A stretch of 57,752 nucleotides of DNA from Sphingobacteriales bacterium 44-15 (GTDB taxonomy: Bacteria > Bacteroidota > Bacteroidia > Chitinophagales > Chitinophagaceae), in assembly GCA_001899685.1 (NCBI GenBank), contig MKWG01000037.1, forward strand, positions 64,010-121,761, written 5' to 3'. Made by a program: the position numbers and the translations under genes. Position 1 is the first letter of the stretch. Every line of letters begins with the position of its first letter. This document shows, piece by piece, positions 26,132 through 35,176 of the stretch. The notes under the pieces were generated by a model. It was not told the DNA's origin and did no database searches. It was given only the letters and a program-made list of their open reading frames with translations.

Positions 26132-28081
26132 TTATTCATACGGGTTAAAAGTTCCCGGCCCGCGGGAATCTGTCCAACCCTGTGTCTGTTCAATATTCGG
26201 ATTGGTTTTAATATGTGCTTCATAGGGAATACGGAGAAAATATTCACGTTCGCTGAACGCAAATTTTGCAGCATCCGTTTCGTGCTGGGAAATATCATTG
26301 CGGAACTTCTGAAAATACAGGTTTGCCCCTGCCTGCGTGTTAATATCGAATTCAGCTACAGCAAGTGGCTTAAATACTTTTTCAATATGATCCGTCACGG
26401 TCATTATGCTGCCATCTTGATTGAGCGCATCAGAAATCATATCATGACGAACCAACCCGTTAAGTTTTTTGCCTTCCCGAATGGTTGCTGCTCCCGGCAC
26501 CAGGTCGTCCGTATATAAACGCCACCGGCGAACATCATGAAAACGGATACCTTCAAAGCAGAGTTCAACGAGACGCTCATTGAGGATAGCAGCGATCAAT
26601 GAGTTTCCACTAGGACTTCCAATACCATAAGTGCCATCTCCCGCGGGAATTCCTGCCCGTTTACGAATCGAATATAGCAGTTCGAGAGCTTCTTGTTCTT
26701 TTCCTGTTTTCGCTGCTGCTTCCGCCAGATTCAATACTACTTCAGCATAACGGATCAGCGGGTAGTCTGTACCTGCATACTGGTTAACATATTGCGCATC
26801 CGGTTGGCCACTATAGTTGATATTCAAGTCATAGCGCTTACGGATACGAAAACTGTTGATACCATCCCATTGTTGTGCATCGTTGCCGGGAACAACGGAG
26901 CGTTTCATCATCCAGAAATGCTTCATCTTGCCGTTTTCAATATCTTCACTTACAGCTACCTGGTTATTACGAACAAGAGGAAAGTCGCAGCCATTGTATG
27001 CGATAGCAGCATAAAAGCGCGGTTCGCGGTTGAGCCAGTAGGGTTCATAAGAGCGTTCGAGTGGAATGTCAGGAACACCTTGTGCGGCCGGCATGGAGAT
27101 GCCTGAATAAGGCGTGCCATCGGCTTTCGCGAAGGCGAGTGCCATTTCGAGTGTAGGATAACCGTTCTCACCATTGCCTCCTCGTCCGGGCGTGGCAAAA
27201 GATGGTTCCGGCGCATACCGTCTTACCCAGATAATCTCCTCATTGCATTCATCATTAACAAACATCGAGTAGTAATTCTGCATGGCTTCTTCAGGAGTTG
27301 CCGGGTTGGGTCTGTATAGCCCATAACCGGCCTGTGTAAGCTGGTTTTGCGCCTCTTTACAGGCATTATATGCTTCCGTCCAGCGTTGATCGGCCGGTTT
27401 GGTTCCTGCAGGTGTTTCTTTTGAGAACTGGGGCGATGCATAGGTGAGCAGCACACGCCCTTTGAGCGCATAGGCTGCTGCCTTGCTGATGCGTCCTGCT
27501 GCTGTTACATCACGGTTCATAGGAAAATCAGCCGTGACGATCGCCTTGTTGAGGTCTGAAACGATAGAATCAATACATACAGAAGTTTTTTCACGAGGCA
27601 GTGCCAGCTCATCTTCACCGGGTGTTAATGTATAATAGGTGAGCGGGATGCCGCCATAGGCTCTAACCATTTCAAAATAGAGGAAGGCTCTTAATGTATA
27701 CATTTGCGCCTTGTAATCTGCTTTATTCTTGTCGGACACATTGACACTCTTGTCGATATTTTCGAGAAAGCGGTTGATCTTTCGGATCGTACCATAGCTC
27801 CATCTGTCGATATTACCAGATACATTGTTATCTACAGGAACAATGTCGGTTACCAATTGGATCGAACCCACAGAGAATCCTTCCTCCGTATGACTCATCA
27901 AATCCGATTCATAGCCCGGTATACCCTCCGCCATAATCTTGTTTAAGTAGGCGTCAGCCAGGACAGGACTCGCCCATATATCGTCGGACGAAATCTGACC
28001 CAGGTCTTTTTTATCCATGATACGCTCACAAGCAGCGAACGTTACCATCAAAAAAAATATATAAAAAAATTTTGTCTTCAT
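26132..28081 (-). CDS. SusD/RagB family nutrient-binding outer-membrane lipoprotein
   Basis: Surface lipoprotein that caps its SusC partner and binds glycan or peptide ligands. The 649 residues start with MKTKFFYIFFLMVTFAAC, a lipobox with Cys at position 18. TPR-like SusD features follow: MYTLRAFLYFEMVRAYGGIPLT, RISKAAAYALKGRVLL, PLIRYAEVVLNLAEAA, and NERLVELCFEGIRFHDVRRW near the end. It is at the upper size range for the family. It is 21 bp after susC in the same transcript. Ligand unknown. Confidence 0.94.
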   Translation of the reverse strand: MKTKFFYIFFLMVTFAACERIMDKKDLGQISSDDIWASPVLADAYLNKIMAEGIPGYESDLMSHTEEGFSVGSIQLVTDIVPVDNNVSGNIDRWSYGTIRKINRFLENIDKSVNVSDKNKADYKAQMYTLRAFLYFEMVRAYGGIPLTYYTLTPGEDELALPREKTSVCIDSIVSDLNKAIVTADFPMNRDVTAAGRISKAAAYALKGRVLLTYASPQFSKETPAGTKPADQRWTEAYNACKEAQNQLTQAGYGLYRPNPATPEEAMQNYYSMFVNDECNEEIIWVRRYAPEPSFATPGRGGNGENGYPTLEMALAFAKADGTPYSGISMPAAQGVPDIPLERSYEPYWLNREPRFYAAIAYNGCDFPLVRNNQVAVSEDIENGKMKHFWMMKRSVVPGNDAQQWDGINSFRIRKRYDLNINYSGQPDAQYVNQYAGTDYPLIRYAEVVLNLAEAAAKTGKEQEALELLYSIRKRAGIPAGDGTYGIGSPSGNSLIAAILNERLVELCFEGIRFHDVRRWRLYTDDLVPGAATIREGKKLNGLVRHDMISDALNQDGSIMTVTDHIEKVFKPLAVAEFDINTQAGANLYFQKFRNDISQHETDAAKFAFSEREYFLRIPYEAHIKTNPNIEQTQGWTDSRGPGTFNPYE

Positions 28082-28102
28082 CTTTTTTACAATTTTAAAG
28101 GA

Positions 28103-31100
28103 CTAAAAACTAAGATTTACACCAAAAGTTACAGTACGCACCATTGGGTAAGTTGTTATGCCCGACAGGTATTGGTAATTACCGGAGCTGCCTGAACTGA
28201 TAGGGTTTGAGTCGCCGGCAGTACCAGTTGTTTCAGGATCATAATACTTCATCGGGTTCCACAACAACGCAAGATTATTGCCTGTGAGGTAAATCCTTGC
28301 CTGTGAGAGGCCAATCTTCTCCAACGTTTTTTTAGATATATCGTAGGAAATCGTTACATTTTTTAGGCGCAGGAACGAAGCATCGCGCACCCAAAAATCT
28401 GAACTAGCGGCACTGGATGAAGTGTTATTCATTCGCGGGTATATACCATCCGGGGTTTCGAGGTAGGAATACGCATTAGCCGTATACCATTCGTACGATG
28501 AACCGCGGGCGCCCGATTCAAGGTTATTGTTGGAATGGAGGAAATTTTGATTGCCGGCCGTGCCTTGCAGCATCACATCCAGTGAAATGTTTTTCCAATT
28601 GGCTCCTAACTGCAAACCATACGTATAAGGTGGTATCAGGCGGTCAATGATCCATGTTCTGTCGCCATCGCCCTGCAAGATACCATTGGGTTCTCCAAGT
28701 TTCCCGTCTTTGAGGTTGCCAATATCTTTGCTGAATATTACACCCGGTCCGTAAGCATTATGGTTCCCGTCAGACAAGTTGCGGTTGGCCCATCCCTGAT
28801 CATAATTATTCGGCAGGTTTTTATATACATTGCCTGTATTAGTAGTAATATCATAAGTGCCGTTGCCATTATCGTGAATGGAAGTGATCAATCCGTCTGA
28901 GATGAAACCCGACGCACGGTCCCAGTTCTTGCCGATCCGGGAAAGATGCTCAGGAATGCCTGTTTCCGCCCAATCCACCAATTTGTTGTCAGCAAAACCA
29001 AAATTGCCTTTCGCCCACAAGCTGAGGTTTTTGTTGATATTTTTAGTATAGCCTAATTCTATATCAAACCCATGAGAATTAACCACGCCGTAGTTTGCAT
29101 CCGATAACTGTCCGCCGAAAACATCCGGAAGATTTCCGGTTTGCGGCCCAAGGATGTCATAGGTATGACGGAAGTACCCATCAAACTTGAGCGTGAAACT
29201 GTTCAGGAAGCCGAGGTCAACACCGTAATTGTAATTCAGCGATTTTTCCCATGTGATCAACGGATTGGCTTCTGTAGAAATATCAGCCATGGGAACCACA
29301 TTCCCTATATAATAGGAACCGCCTATAGATGCTCTTTCGAGCCACTGGTAAGCGCCTACAGCATCATTACCGGTTAAGCCCACAGAGCCGCGAATTTTGA
29401 AATTGTCAATAAACCCGACATTATTTTTCCAAAATTGCTCTTCCGATACACGCCAGCCTGCCGAAGCAGCGGGGAAGAAGCCCCAACGATGCTGCGGCGC
29501 AAATTTAACGGAAGCGTCTCGGCGGAATGACAGCTCAAGCAAATAGCGGCTATCGTAACCGTAGTTGACGCGGCCGATATAAGAGAGACGGGCATCTTCC
29601 GAACCACCACCCCATAATGACCTTTTTGTTTGATCAACGGTGCCAAAATTGATATAAGGCAACGTATTTACCTGCATCTCTGAAATGGAGCCACCCAGGT
29701 CTTCATAATGGTATTCATATTGTTCATAGTTCAGCATAGCTCCTATTTCATGTTTGCCGAAAACATTGTTGTAGTTCAGGGAAAAGTTGAACTGATAAGA
29801 GTTGGAGCTATACCGCGATTCTGAGATACTGCCTTTATTGCCCTGAATTCTGGGCGCCTGTGTTTCATCTATTTCATTCCCCATAATAAAGCCGTTAACA
29901 TCGTTCGGGTCGCGAACCAGCTTATAGGTTTGATAAGGCACCGTAACCTGTTTATAGAAATAGTTCCTGTCGTATTTGTTGAAAGTCGCTTTTGTGCTCA
30001 GTCCGTTAACAAAAGGCAGCTTATATTCAAGCGCCGTTGTAAACTCAACATTGGTATAGAACTCATTCATGAAACCATTTACGCCATTGGCAGCTGCCAC
30101 GGGATTGGGGTCATTCTGCTGGAAGCCGTCGCCGTTTAAAGAACGCCCGATCCATTTGCCATCCACTTGTGCGGGGTAGAGCCGCTGTGTATTCTTCAGA
30201 TCATTGTAAAGCCCGCTGGCACGGGAGTTATCACCCGGGTTGCGTTTGGTTTTGCTTTTGTTGGTATTTAAAGCGAGTGAAGCGATAAGTCCTTTGGCGA
30301 TCTTTGTTTCTACATTAGAGCGAAGCGAATACTTGTTATAGCCCAGGGCATTGAACATCCCGCCTTCGTCGTAATAATTGCCGCCTACATAGTAGGTCGT
30401 TTTATCTGATCCGCCGCTGATATCAATGGAATGGGTTTGTGTTACAGGAACGCGGCGGGCGTCCTGCAGCCAGTCGTAACCGTCGCCCATTTTTGAATAA
30501 TAGGCAACCGCCTCGTCGGTAAATACATCCACACTAATATAACCATCGCTTGCATCCACGCCATTCGTATAGTTTGTTTTATTGAGCGGCTCTTTATATC
30601 CTTCGCTGTTAAATATCCAGGGATTATAAAACTCGCGGCGTGCTATGTTGGCAATCTTGATACGGGTTTGTAAAGATTCTCTTTTCGGTTCAACGGTAAA
30701 ACTACCTATGCCAACCGAACCGGAATAAGAAACAACCGGTTTGCCGTTTTTACCTTTTTTTGTAGTGACCAGCACAACGCCGTTGGCAGCCCGCGAACCA
30801 TACACCGAAGCGGCAGCGGCATCTTTCAGCACCGATATGCTTTCTACTTCGGTGGGAACCAGCATATCGAACGCACGTGAATCACGGACAACCCCATCAA
30901 TAACATAAAGAGGCGCCGCAGAATTCCATGTGCCGATAGCACGGATATTCATACCGGAAGAATTACCAGGAACGCCTCCAGACGTTTGCCGGATAGTTAC
31001 GCCCGACAACCGGCCAGCCAAGGCATTAGTAAGGTTACTGGCGGGTACAGATTGTATCTCTCTTCCCGAAACGTTTGTATATGATCCGGTTAAATGACTT

Positions 31101-31756
31101 CTTTTGGCAGTACCATAACCCACTACTACCACATCGTCTAATCCGGTTACCGCATGTTTTAACACGATTGTGCCCAACTGGGCTCTGTTATTTACCTTTA
31201 TCTCTTGCTTCTCAAAGCCAATCATACTTATTTCAAGCACATCGTTTTCACCTGCAACAATAGAAAAAGAGCCATTAGCAGCAGTTGCCCCACCTCCTTT
31301 GTTCCTGCCCTTTACGGTAATACTCACTCCTTCGAGGGGAGTGCCTGCTTCATCCGTTATTTTACCGCTAACCATTATTTCCTGCGGCCCGGTTATTTGG
31401 GCTTCTGCCGTTAGTGAATTTTTGGGTTCTTCGGTTTGCTTTTTCTTTACTACCACTGTTTTATCTACGATCTCGTATGACAGGGGTTGATCCCGGAAAC
31501 ACTGTCGCAGCACTTCCGGCATACTTGTATTATTTACAGCGATACTTACTTTTTTTGCTTCCCGGAGATCATTGTCAAAGTACAGGAATTGATAGCCGGT
31601 TTGCTTTTCAATTTCCCTGAATATTTTAGCAAGCGGAGAATCTTTCTCCTTTAGGGTGATTGCCTGGGAAAAGCCCCTGGCGCTGGCTGTAAGACAGCCG
31701 ATCAATAAAATGAATGCGGTCAGTTTCATAACACGCAACGTTTTGGTTAAATCCAT
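28103..31756 (-). CDS. SusC/RagA TonB-dependent transporter with STN signalling domain
   Basis: Outer-membrane importer of 1217 residues. After a signal peptide ending near SARGFSQA comes an STN domain (about 40-105: ITLKEKDSPLAKIFREIEK onward), then a carboxypeptidase-like beta-sandwich (about 127-205), a TonB box/plug entry DVVVVGYGTAKRSH, the plug motif YVIDGVVRD and SVYGSRAANGVVLVTTKKG, and a 22-strand-type barrel ending in YPMVRTVTFGVNLSF. The STN domain is the part that contacts a FecR anti-sigma protein in trans-envelope signalling, and fecR and an ECF sigma gene lie directly upstream. So ligand import probably induces this locus. Confidence 0.95.
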   Translation of the reverse strand: MDLTKTLRVMKLTAFILLIGCLTASARGFSQAITLKEKDSPLAKIFREIEKQTGYQFLYFDNDLREAKKVSIAVNNTSMPEVLRQCFRDQPLSYEIVDKTVVVKKKQTEEPKNSLTAEAQITGPQEIMVSGKITDEAGTPLEGVSITVKGRNKGGGATAANGSFSIVAGENDVLEISMIGFEKQEIKVNNRAQLGTIVLKHAVTGLDDVVVVGYGTAKRSHLTGSYTNVSGREIQSVPASNLTNALAGRLSGVTIRQTSGGVPGNSSGMNIRAIGTWNSAAPLYVIDGVVRDSRAFDMLVPTEVESISVLKDAAAASVYGSRAANGVVLVTTKKGKNGKPVVSYSGSVGIGSFTVEPKRESLQTRIKIANIARREFYNPWIFNSEGYKEPLNKTNYTNGVDASDGYISVDVFTDEAVAYYSKMGDGYDWLQDARRVPVTQTHSIDISGGSDKTTYYVGGNYYDEGGMFNALGYNKYSLRSNVETKIAKGLIASLALNTNKSKTKRNPGDNSRASGLYNDLKNTQRLYPAQVDGKWIGRSLNGDGFQQNDPNPVAAANGVNGFMNEFYTNVEFTTALEYKLPFVNGLSTKATFNKYDRNYFYKQVTVPYQTYKLVRDPNDVNGFIMGNEIDETQAPRIQGNKGSISESRYSSNSYQFNFSLNYNNVFGKHEIGAMLNYEQYEYHYEDLGGSISEMQVNTLPYINFGTVDQTKRSLWGGGSEDARLSYIGRVNYGYDSRYLLELSFRRDASVKFAPQHRWGFFPAASAGWRVSEEQFWKNNVGFIDNFKIRGSVGLTGNDAVGAYQWLERASIGGSYYIGNVVPMADISTEANPLITWEKSLNYNYGVDLGFLNSFTLKFDGYFRHTYDILGPQTGNLPDVFGGQLSDANYGVVNSHGFDIELGYTKNINKNLSLWAKGNFGFADNKLVDWAETGIPEHLSRIGKNWDRASGFISDGLITSIHDNGNGTYDITTNTGNVYKNLPNNYDQGWANRNLSDGNHNAYGPGVIFSKDIGNLKDGKLGEPNGILQGDGDRTWIIDRLIPPYTYGLQLGANWKNISLDVMLQGTAGNQNFLHSNNNLESGARGSSYEWYTANAYSYLETPDGIYPRMNNTSSSAASSDFWVRDASFLRLKNVTISYDISKKTLEKIGLSQARIYLTGNNLALLWNPMKYYDPETTGTAGDSNPISSGSSGNYQYLSGITTYPMVRTVTFGVNLSF

Positions 31757-31850
31757 AACTTTACTTATTCCGATAACCTCGGAGAAGGGGTTGGTTAATT
31801 AATGAAAACAGTCATTGCAGATTGTATATAATGGATTACCCAAACTTTTG

Positions 31851-31875
31851 CCGTCCCGTCTTGTCCACGGGACGG
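31851..31875. repeat. 9-bp GC-rich hairpin between fecR and susC
   Basis: CCGTCCCGT 31851-31859 pairs with ACGGGACGG 31867-31875 across a 7-nt loop. On the minus strand it falls between the fecR stop and susC and is not followed by a T-run; on the plus strand TTTTG follows. It could tune regulator-to-transporter expression ratio by partial termination or RNA stability. Confidence 0.45.
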
Positions 31876-31916
31876 TTTTGTTTGTATAACCTCCTTGTTG
31901 TTTTTACATCTCTTAT

Positions 31917-33092
31917 TTATTTTGGTATAACGATCACTTTTCTGCCTGTTATTTCAAATTGTACTCTACCCGTCAGTTCCAGTACATGGAATAACTGCGA
32001 TGCATTTACGTTCCGGGCGATGCCTCCCGACAAGGTTCCTTCTACTTTTCCCCGGTATTCCACATCTACATCATACCATCGCGCCGCCTGCCGCATGATC
32101 GTTTCTATATCCACGCTGTTGAACTTGAACCGGCCATCTTTCCAGGCCATCACTTCTTCCACATCCACATCTTTTATTACGTTTATGATACTGGATACCC
32201 CGGCCTGTTCTCCGGGTTTCAGGATTTGGCTTTGTTCATTCGATTTTAAACGCACTGCCCCTTCCAGTAAGGTCACTTTAATATCCTTTTCATCATAATA
32301 GGCGTTTACATTAAAATGCGTTCCCAATACCTCTACCTGCATATCGCCTTTGGTTACACGGAAAGGTTTTGTTTTGTCGGACGCCACTTCAAAATAGGCT
32401 TCACCGGTAATAGATACTGTTCGTTCATTGCCAACAAAAGCAACAGGATAAGTAAGAGAGGAACCGGCGTTCAGCCATATATGACTCCCGTCAGCCAGCG
32501 TCATGTCAACAACCTGGCTGCCTTTAGGATTGGTGAGTGTATTGTATGTTGGTTTTACAATGACTTCTTCCGACCCGGTTTGATAGGTTATTCTCCCGTT
32601 AGCAAGTTTTACCAGTTTTACAGTGCCCTGCACAGCCAGGGAGCCTGGTGCAGCGCTATCCAGGTAAACTATTTGCCCGTTGGTCAGCGTGACTGTAGCC
32701 CGGTTGGTTTCGGGCGGTTTTACATCATTCGTTACAGTTGCCCGGGCTATTTGCTGCTGCCTGTCATTTTTATTGAATAAAAAGGCCCAGCCGCCCAGTC
32801 CAACTACAATTATAATGGATGCGGCAATGACCCATCGCCACTTACGCAAAACAGGAACATGATGTGGGGAAATGATAGATAAAGGCTGGTCTATCTGAGC
32901 TTTCAGGCTTTCCCAATTCTGGTGCTCTATCTTTTGATTTTCGGTTTCAGATAATGAAGCAGACAGACCCTGCTGATCTTCCAGGTAGTTATAATACTGC
33001 TCTAAAAAAGCGGTTTCTTCCTGTGTAGCCTTGCCTGCCAGGTATTTCTCTAATATGCTTTCTAATTCTTTCTTATCTGGTGTATGCGGCAT
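31917..33092 (-). CDS. FecR-family anti-sigma factor
   Basis: Inner-membrane anti-sigma regulator of 391 residues. An N-terminal cytoplasmic sigma-binding region (KKELESILEKYLAGKATQEE) is followed by one membrane helix (WRWVIAASIIIVVGLGGWAF, about 84-103), the periplasmic FecR domain (LADGSHIWLNAGSSLTYP, RTVSITGEAYFEVASD, VEVLGTHFNVNAY) and a C-terminal DUF4974-type domain (FKFNSVDIETIMRQAARWYDVDVEY). It lies between the ECF sigma gene and susC, the standard order for this circuit in Bacteroidota. Confidence 0.95.
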   Translation of the reverse strand: MPHTPDKKELESILEKYLAGKATQEETAFLEQYYNYLEDQQGLSASLSETENQKIEHQNWESLKAQIDQPLSIISPHHVPVLRKWRWVIAASIIIVVGLGGWAFLFNKNDRQQQIARATVTNDVKPPETNRATVTLTNGQIVYLDSAAPGSLAVQGTVKLVKLANGRITYQTGSEEVIVKPTYNTLTNPKGSQVVDMTLADGSHIWLNAGSSLTYPVAFVGNERTVSITGEAYFEVASDKTKPFRVTKGDMQVEVLGTHFNVNAYYDEKDIKVTLLEGAVRLKSNEQSQILKPGEQAGVSSIINVIKDVDVEEVMAWKDGRFKFNSVDIETIMRQAARWYDVDVEYRGKVEGTLSGGIARNVNASQLFHVLELTGRVQFEITGRKVIVIPK

Positions 33093-33188
33093 ATGGCTAT
33101 AGATTGATTAATGCTTACCACTTAAAGGCACAGAAGAAAGGATGATCTCCCGTCCGGCAGAGAAAAATCTGAAAAAATTAATAGAGGA

Positions 33189-33755
33189 TCAGAAATGACT
33201 GGCTATCAGGCAGACAATAACGGGGGTAATTTGGGTTCGGAGTCCCCGGAGAGAAATACCTAACTGGTTTTGCACCGTTTTTGGGGAAATGCCGAGGGTT
33301 TTGGCAATTTCTTTAGTGGACAAAGAGGATTGTATATGCAGCAAGAATATTTCCCTACGCTTTTCCGGCAAAGTAGCCGCATAAGCTTGTATCAATTCGA
33401 TAATGTTTTTAGCAATAAGTTCAGCTTCCGGGGTATCTTTTTCATGGAAAAGCTCATAGAAAGGCTCGAAGAATTCGTAGGTTCGTTTTGTGCGCAGGAT
33501 ATGATTCAGCACCTTATACCGCACGGCTGTCCTGAGATAAGCCTCCAGGTTATTGATTTGTAATTGTTCCCTTTTCTGCCACAGGCTAATAAACACGCCC
33601 TGTACCAGGTCTTCCGCATTCTGCCTGTCCTTTAAACGCTTCCACGCGGTATCAAGTAAGGGACGCCAGTACTTTCGGTAAATGACTTCAAAAGCTTTCT
33701 TATCCCCCTGGGAAAGCTGCTGCACCAGCATGCAATCGTGTATAGGAATGACCAT
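33189..33755 (-). CDS. ECF RNA polymerase sigma factor (sigma-70 family, FecI-like)
   Basis: Directs transcription of the adjacent SusCD locus when released by FecR. Region 2 is GDKKAFEVIYRKYWRPLLDT through NAEDLVQGVFISLWQKRE, and region 4 is LPEKRREIFLLHIQ, LSTKEIAKTLGISPKTVQNQ. I chose the ATG at 33755 (MVIPIHDCM), giving 188 residues; the longer frame needs a TTG start at 33791. A short hydrophobic C-terminal tail (PVIVCLIASHF) follows region 4. It is 97 bp before fecR on the same strand. Confidence 0.92.
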   Translation of the reverse strand: MVIPIHDCMLVQQLSQGDKKAFEVIYRKYWRPLLDTAWKRLKDRQNAEDLVQGVFISLWQKREQLQINNLEAYLRTAVRYKVLNHILRTKRTYEFFEPFYELFHEKDTPEAELIAKNIIELIQAYAATLPEKRREIFLLHIQSSLSTKEIAKTLGISPKTVQNQLGISLRGLRTQITPVIVCLIASHF

Positions 33756-34012
33756 ACTTAAAAATGATTGGCTATTGCGTTTGATGGACAAAATACAAAA
33801 AATTACATTCTCAACTGCCGCTGGCTTTTTAAAAGATCCGGCGGAAGGTTATCTGACTGCATAATTAGGAAGTTTGTATTACTTAATTATTAAACTATTT
33901 CTGTTTCAGAAATTCCGTGCATCCGGTTCTTGTATTTTTGAGAGATAACCAATACTGAAAATCTGCGGATAAATACTTTACCGGGAAATGAGGTATAAGG
34001 TTGTTTCGTCTG

Positions 34013-35104
34013 CTATTCTCTATTCACCGCAGTAGCTTTCTTCTTTAGTCCGTTTTTTATTTTTCTAACAGAAGACTCCCGCTCAATAATAGAGCTTTCA
34101 ATAACCAGCTTCAGAGAATGAGAAGACTTGCCATCTGCTCCGGGGTTCAGCACATGATTGAAGTATACGTTTGCCGTTTCCCTGCCCATTTTTTTACTTT
34201 GCTGGCTGACCGAAGAAAGGGTAGGCGAGGTTACTTCCGTAAAAGCTTCATTGGAAAAACCAATAATGCCGATCTCTTCCGGCACTTTTTTACCACAATC
34301 CTGAGCAGCTTTTAAAACCCCCAGTGCAGCATAATCTGAAACCGTAAAGAATGCGTCAGGAGCAACTTTAAGTCTTAACAGTTCCGTAGCTGCAGTCCGG
34401 GCTGGTTCCTTTTTCAGCATATTATCAACAATAAAGTTGTAGGGAATAGTGAGACCTGCTTTCCTGATTGCATCCAGGTAACCCTGCTTTCTTTCTTTAT
34501 AAAGCGGAAGATGATCCGGTCCCCCAAAGAAAGCAATTCTTTTATAGCCCTGGCTGATCAAATGCTGCACAGCTTTGAAAGACGCTTCCAGGTTGTCATT
34601 CACCAGAATATGGCTGCCGAAAGTATGATCCACGCGGTCAAACTGTACCAGTTGAATATTATGATTGGTGATCTCTTTGAGATGGTCAGTAGTTTTTGTT
34701 TCCTGTGAAAGGGAGATCAGTACGCAGTCCACATTTTGCTGGATAAGTGTTTCAACAGCCTGCACCTCCCTTTCAAATGATTCGTCTGACTGGCAGATAA
34801 TGAGCCTGTGGTCATTTTCAAAACAGGCCTGTTCAATACCGGCAATAATATCGGCAAAAAAAGCCACATTGATCTTTGGAACGATCACCCCGATCGTCCT
34901 GGATGTTCCCCGCCTGAGATTAGCAGCATTAGAATTATGCTTATAGTTAAGCTCCCGTGCTTTGGCCCTTACCAGTGTTTTCATGTTCTCACTGATGGTA
35001 GGGAGATCATTCAGTGCTTTGGAAACAGAAGACGGAGCAATACCTACAGCATTTGCAATATCCCGGATCGTAATTCTTTTTTTCTTTTCTTTTCCCCCTG
35101 GCAT
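34013..35104 (-). CDS. LacI family transcriptional regulator
   Basis: Sugar-responsive repressor or activator of 363 residues. The N-terminal helix-turn-helix and hinge are ITIRDIANAVGIAPSSVSKALND through NYKHNSNAANLRRGTS, split here at the hinge. A periplasmic-binding-like effector domain follows (TIGVIVPKINVAFFADIIAG; VQFDRVDHTFGSHILVNDN; AIRKAGLTIPYNFIVD). It lies 72 bp downstream of the GH29 gene, likely co-transcribed with it, and divergent from the dgo operon, so it is the best candidate regulator of this locus. Members bind palindromes with a central CG, such as that at 46884-46911. Confidence 0.93.
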   Translation of the reverse strand: MPGGKEKKKRITIRDIANAVGIAPSSVSKALNDLPTISENMKTLVRAKARELNYKHNSNAANLRRGTSRTIGVIVPKINVAFFADIIAGIEQACFENDHRLIICQSDESFEREVQAVETLIQQNVDCVLISLSQETKTTDHLKEITNHNIQLVQFDRVDHTFGSHILVNDNLEASFKAVQHLISQGYKRIAFFGGPDHLPLYKERKQGYLDAIRKAGLTIPYNFIVDNMLKKEPARTAATELLRLKVAPDAFFTVSDYAALGVLKAAQDCGKKVPEEIGIIGFSNEAFTEVTSPTLSSVSQQSKKMGRETANVYFNHVLNPGADGKSSHSLKLVIESSIIERESSVRKIKNGLKKKATAVNRE

Positions 35105-35176
35105 ATTATCACCAATGAATTTATATGTAAAATTATAGCAAGAATATCTCTTCTCATTGATCCTGTTACAGGAACA

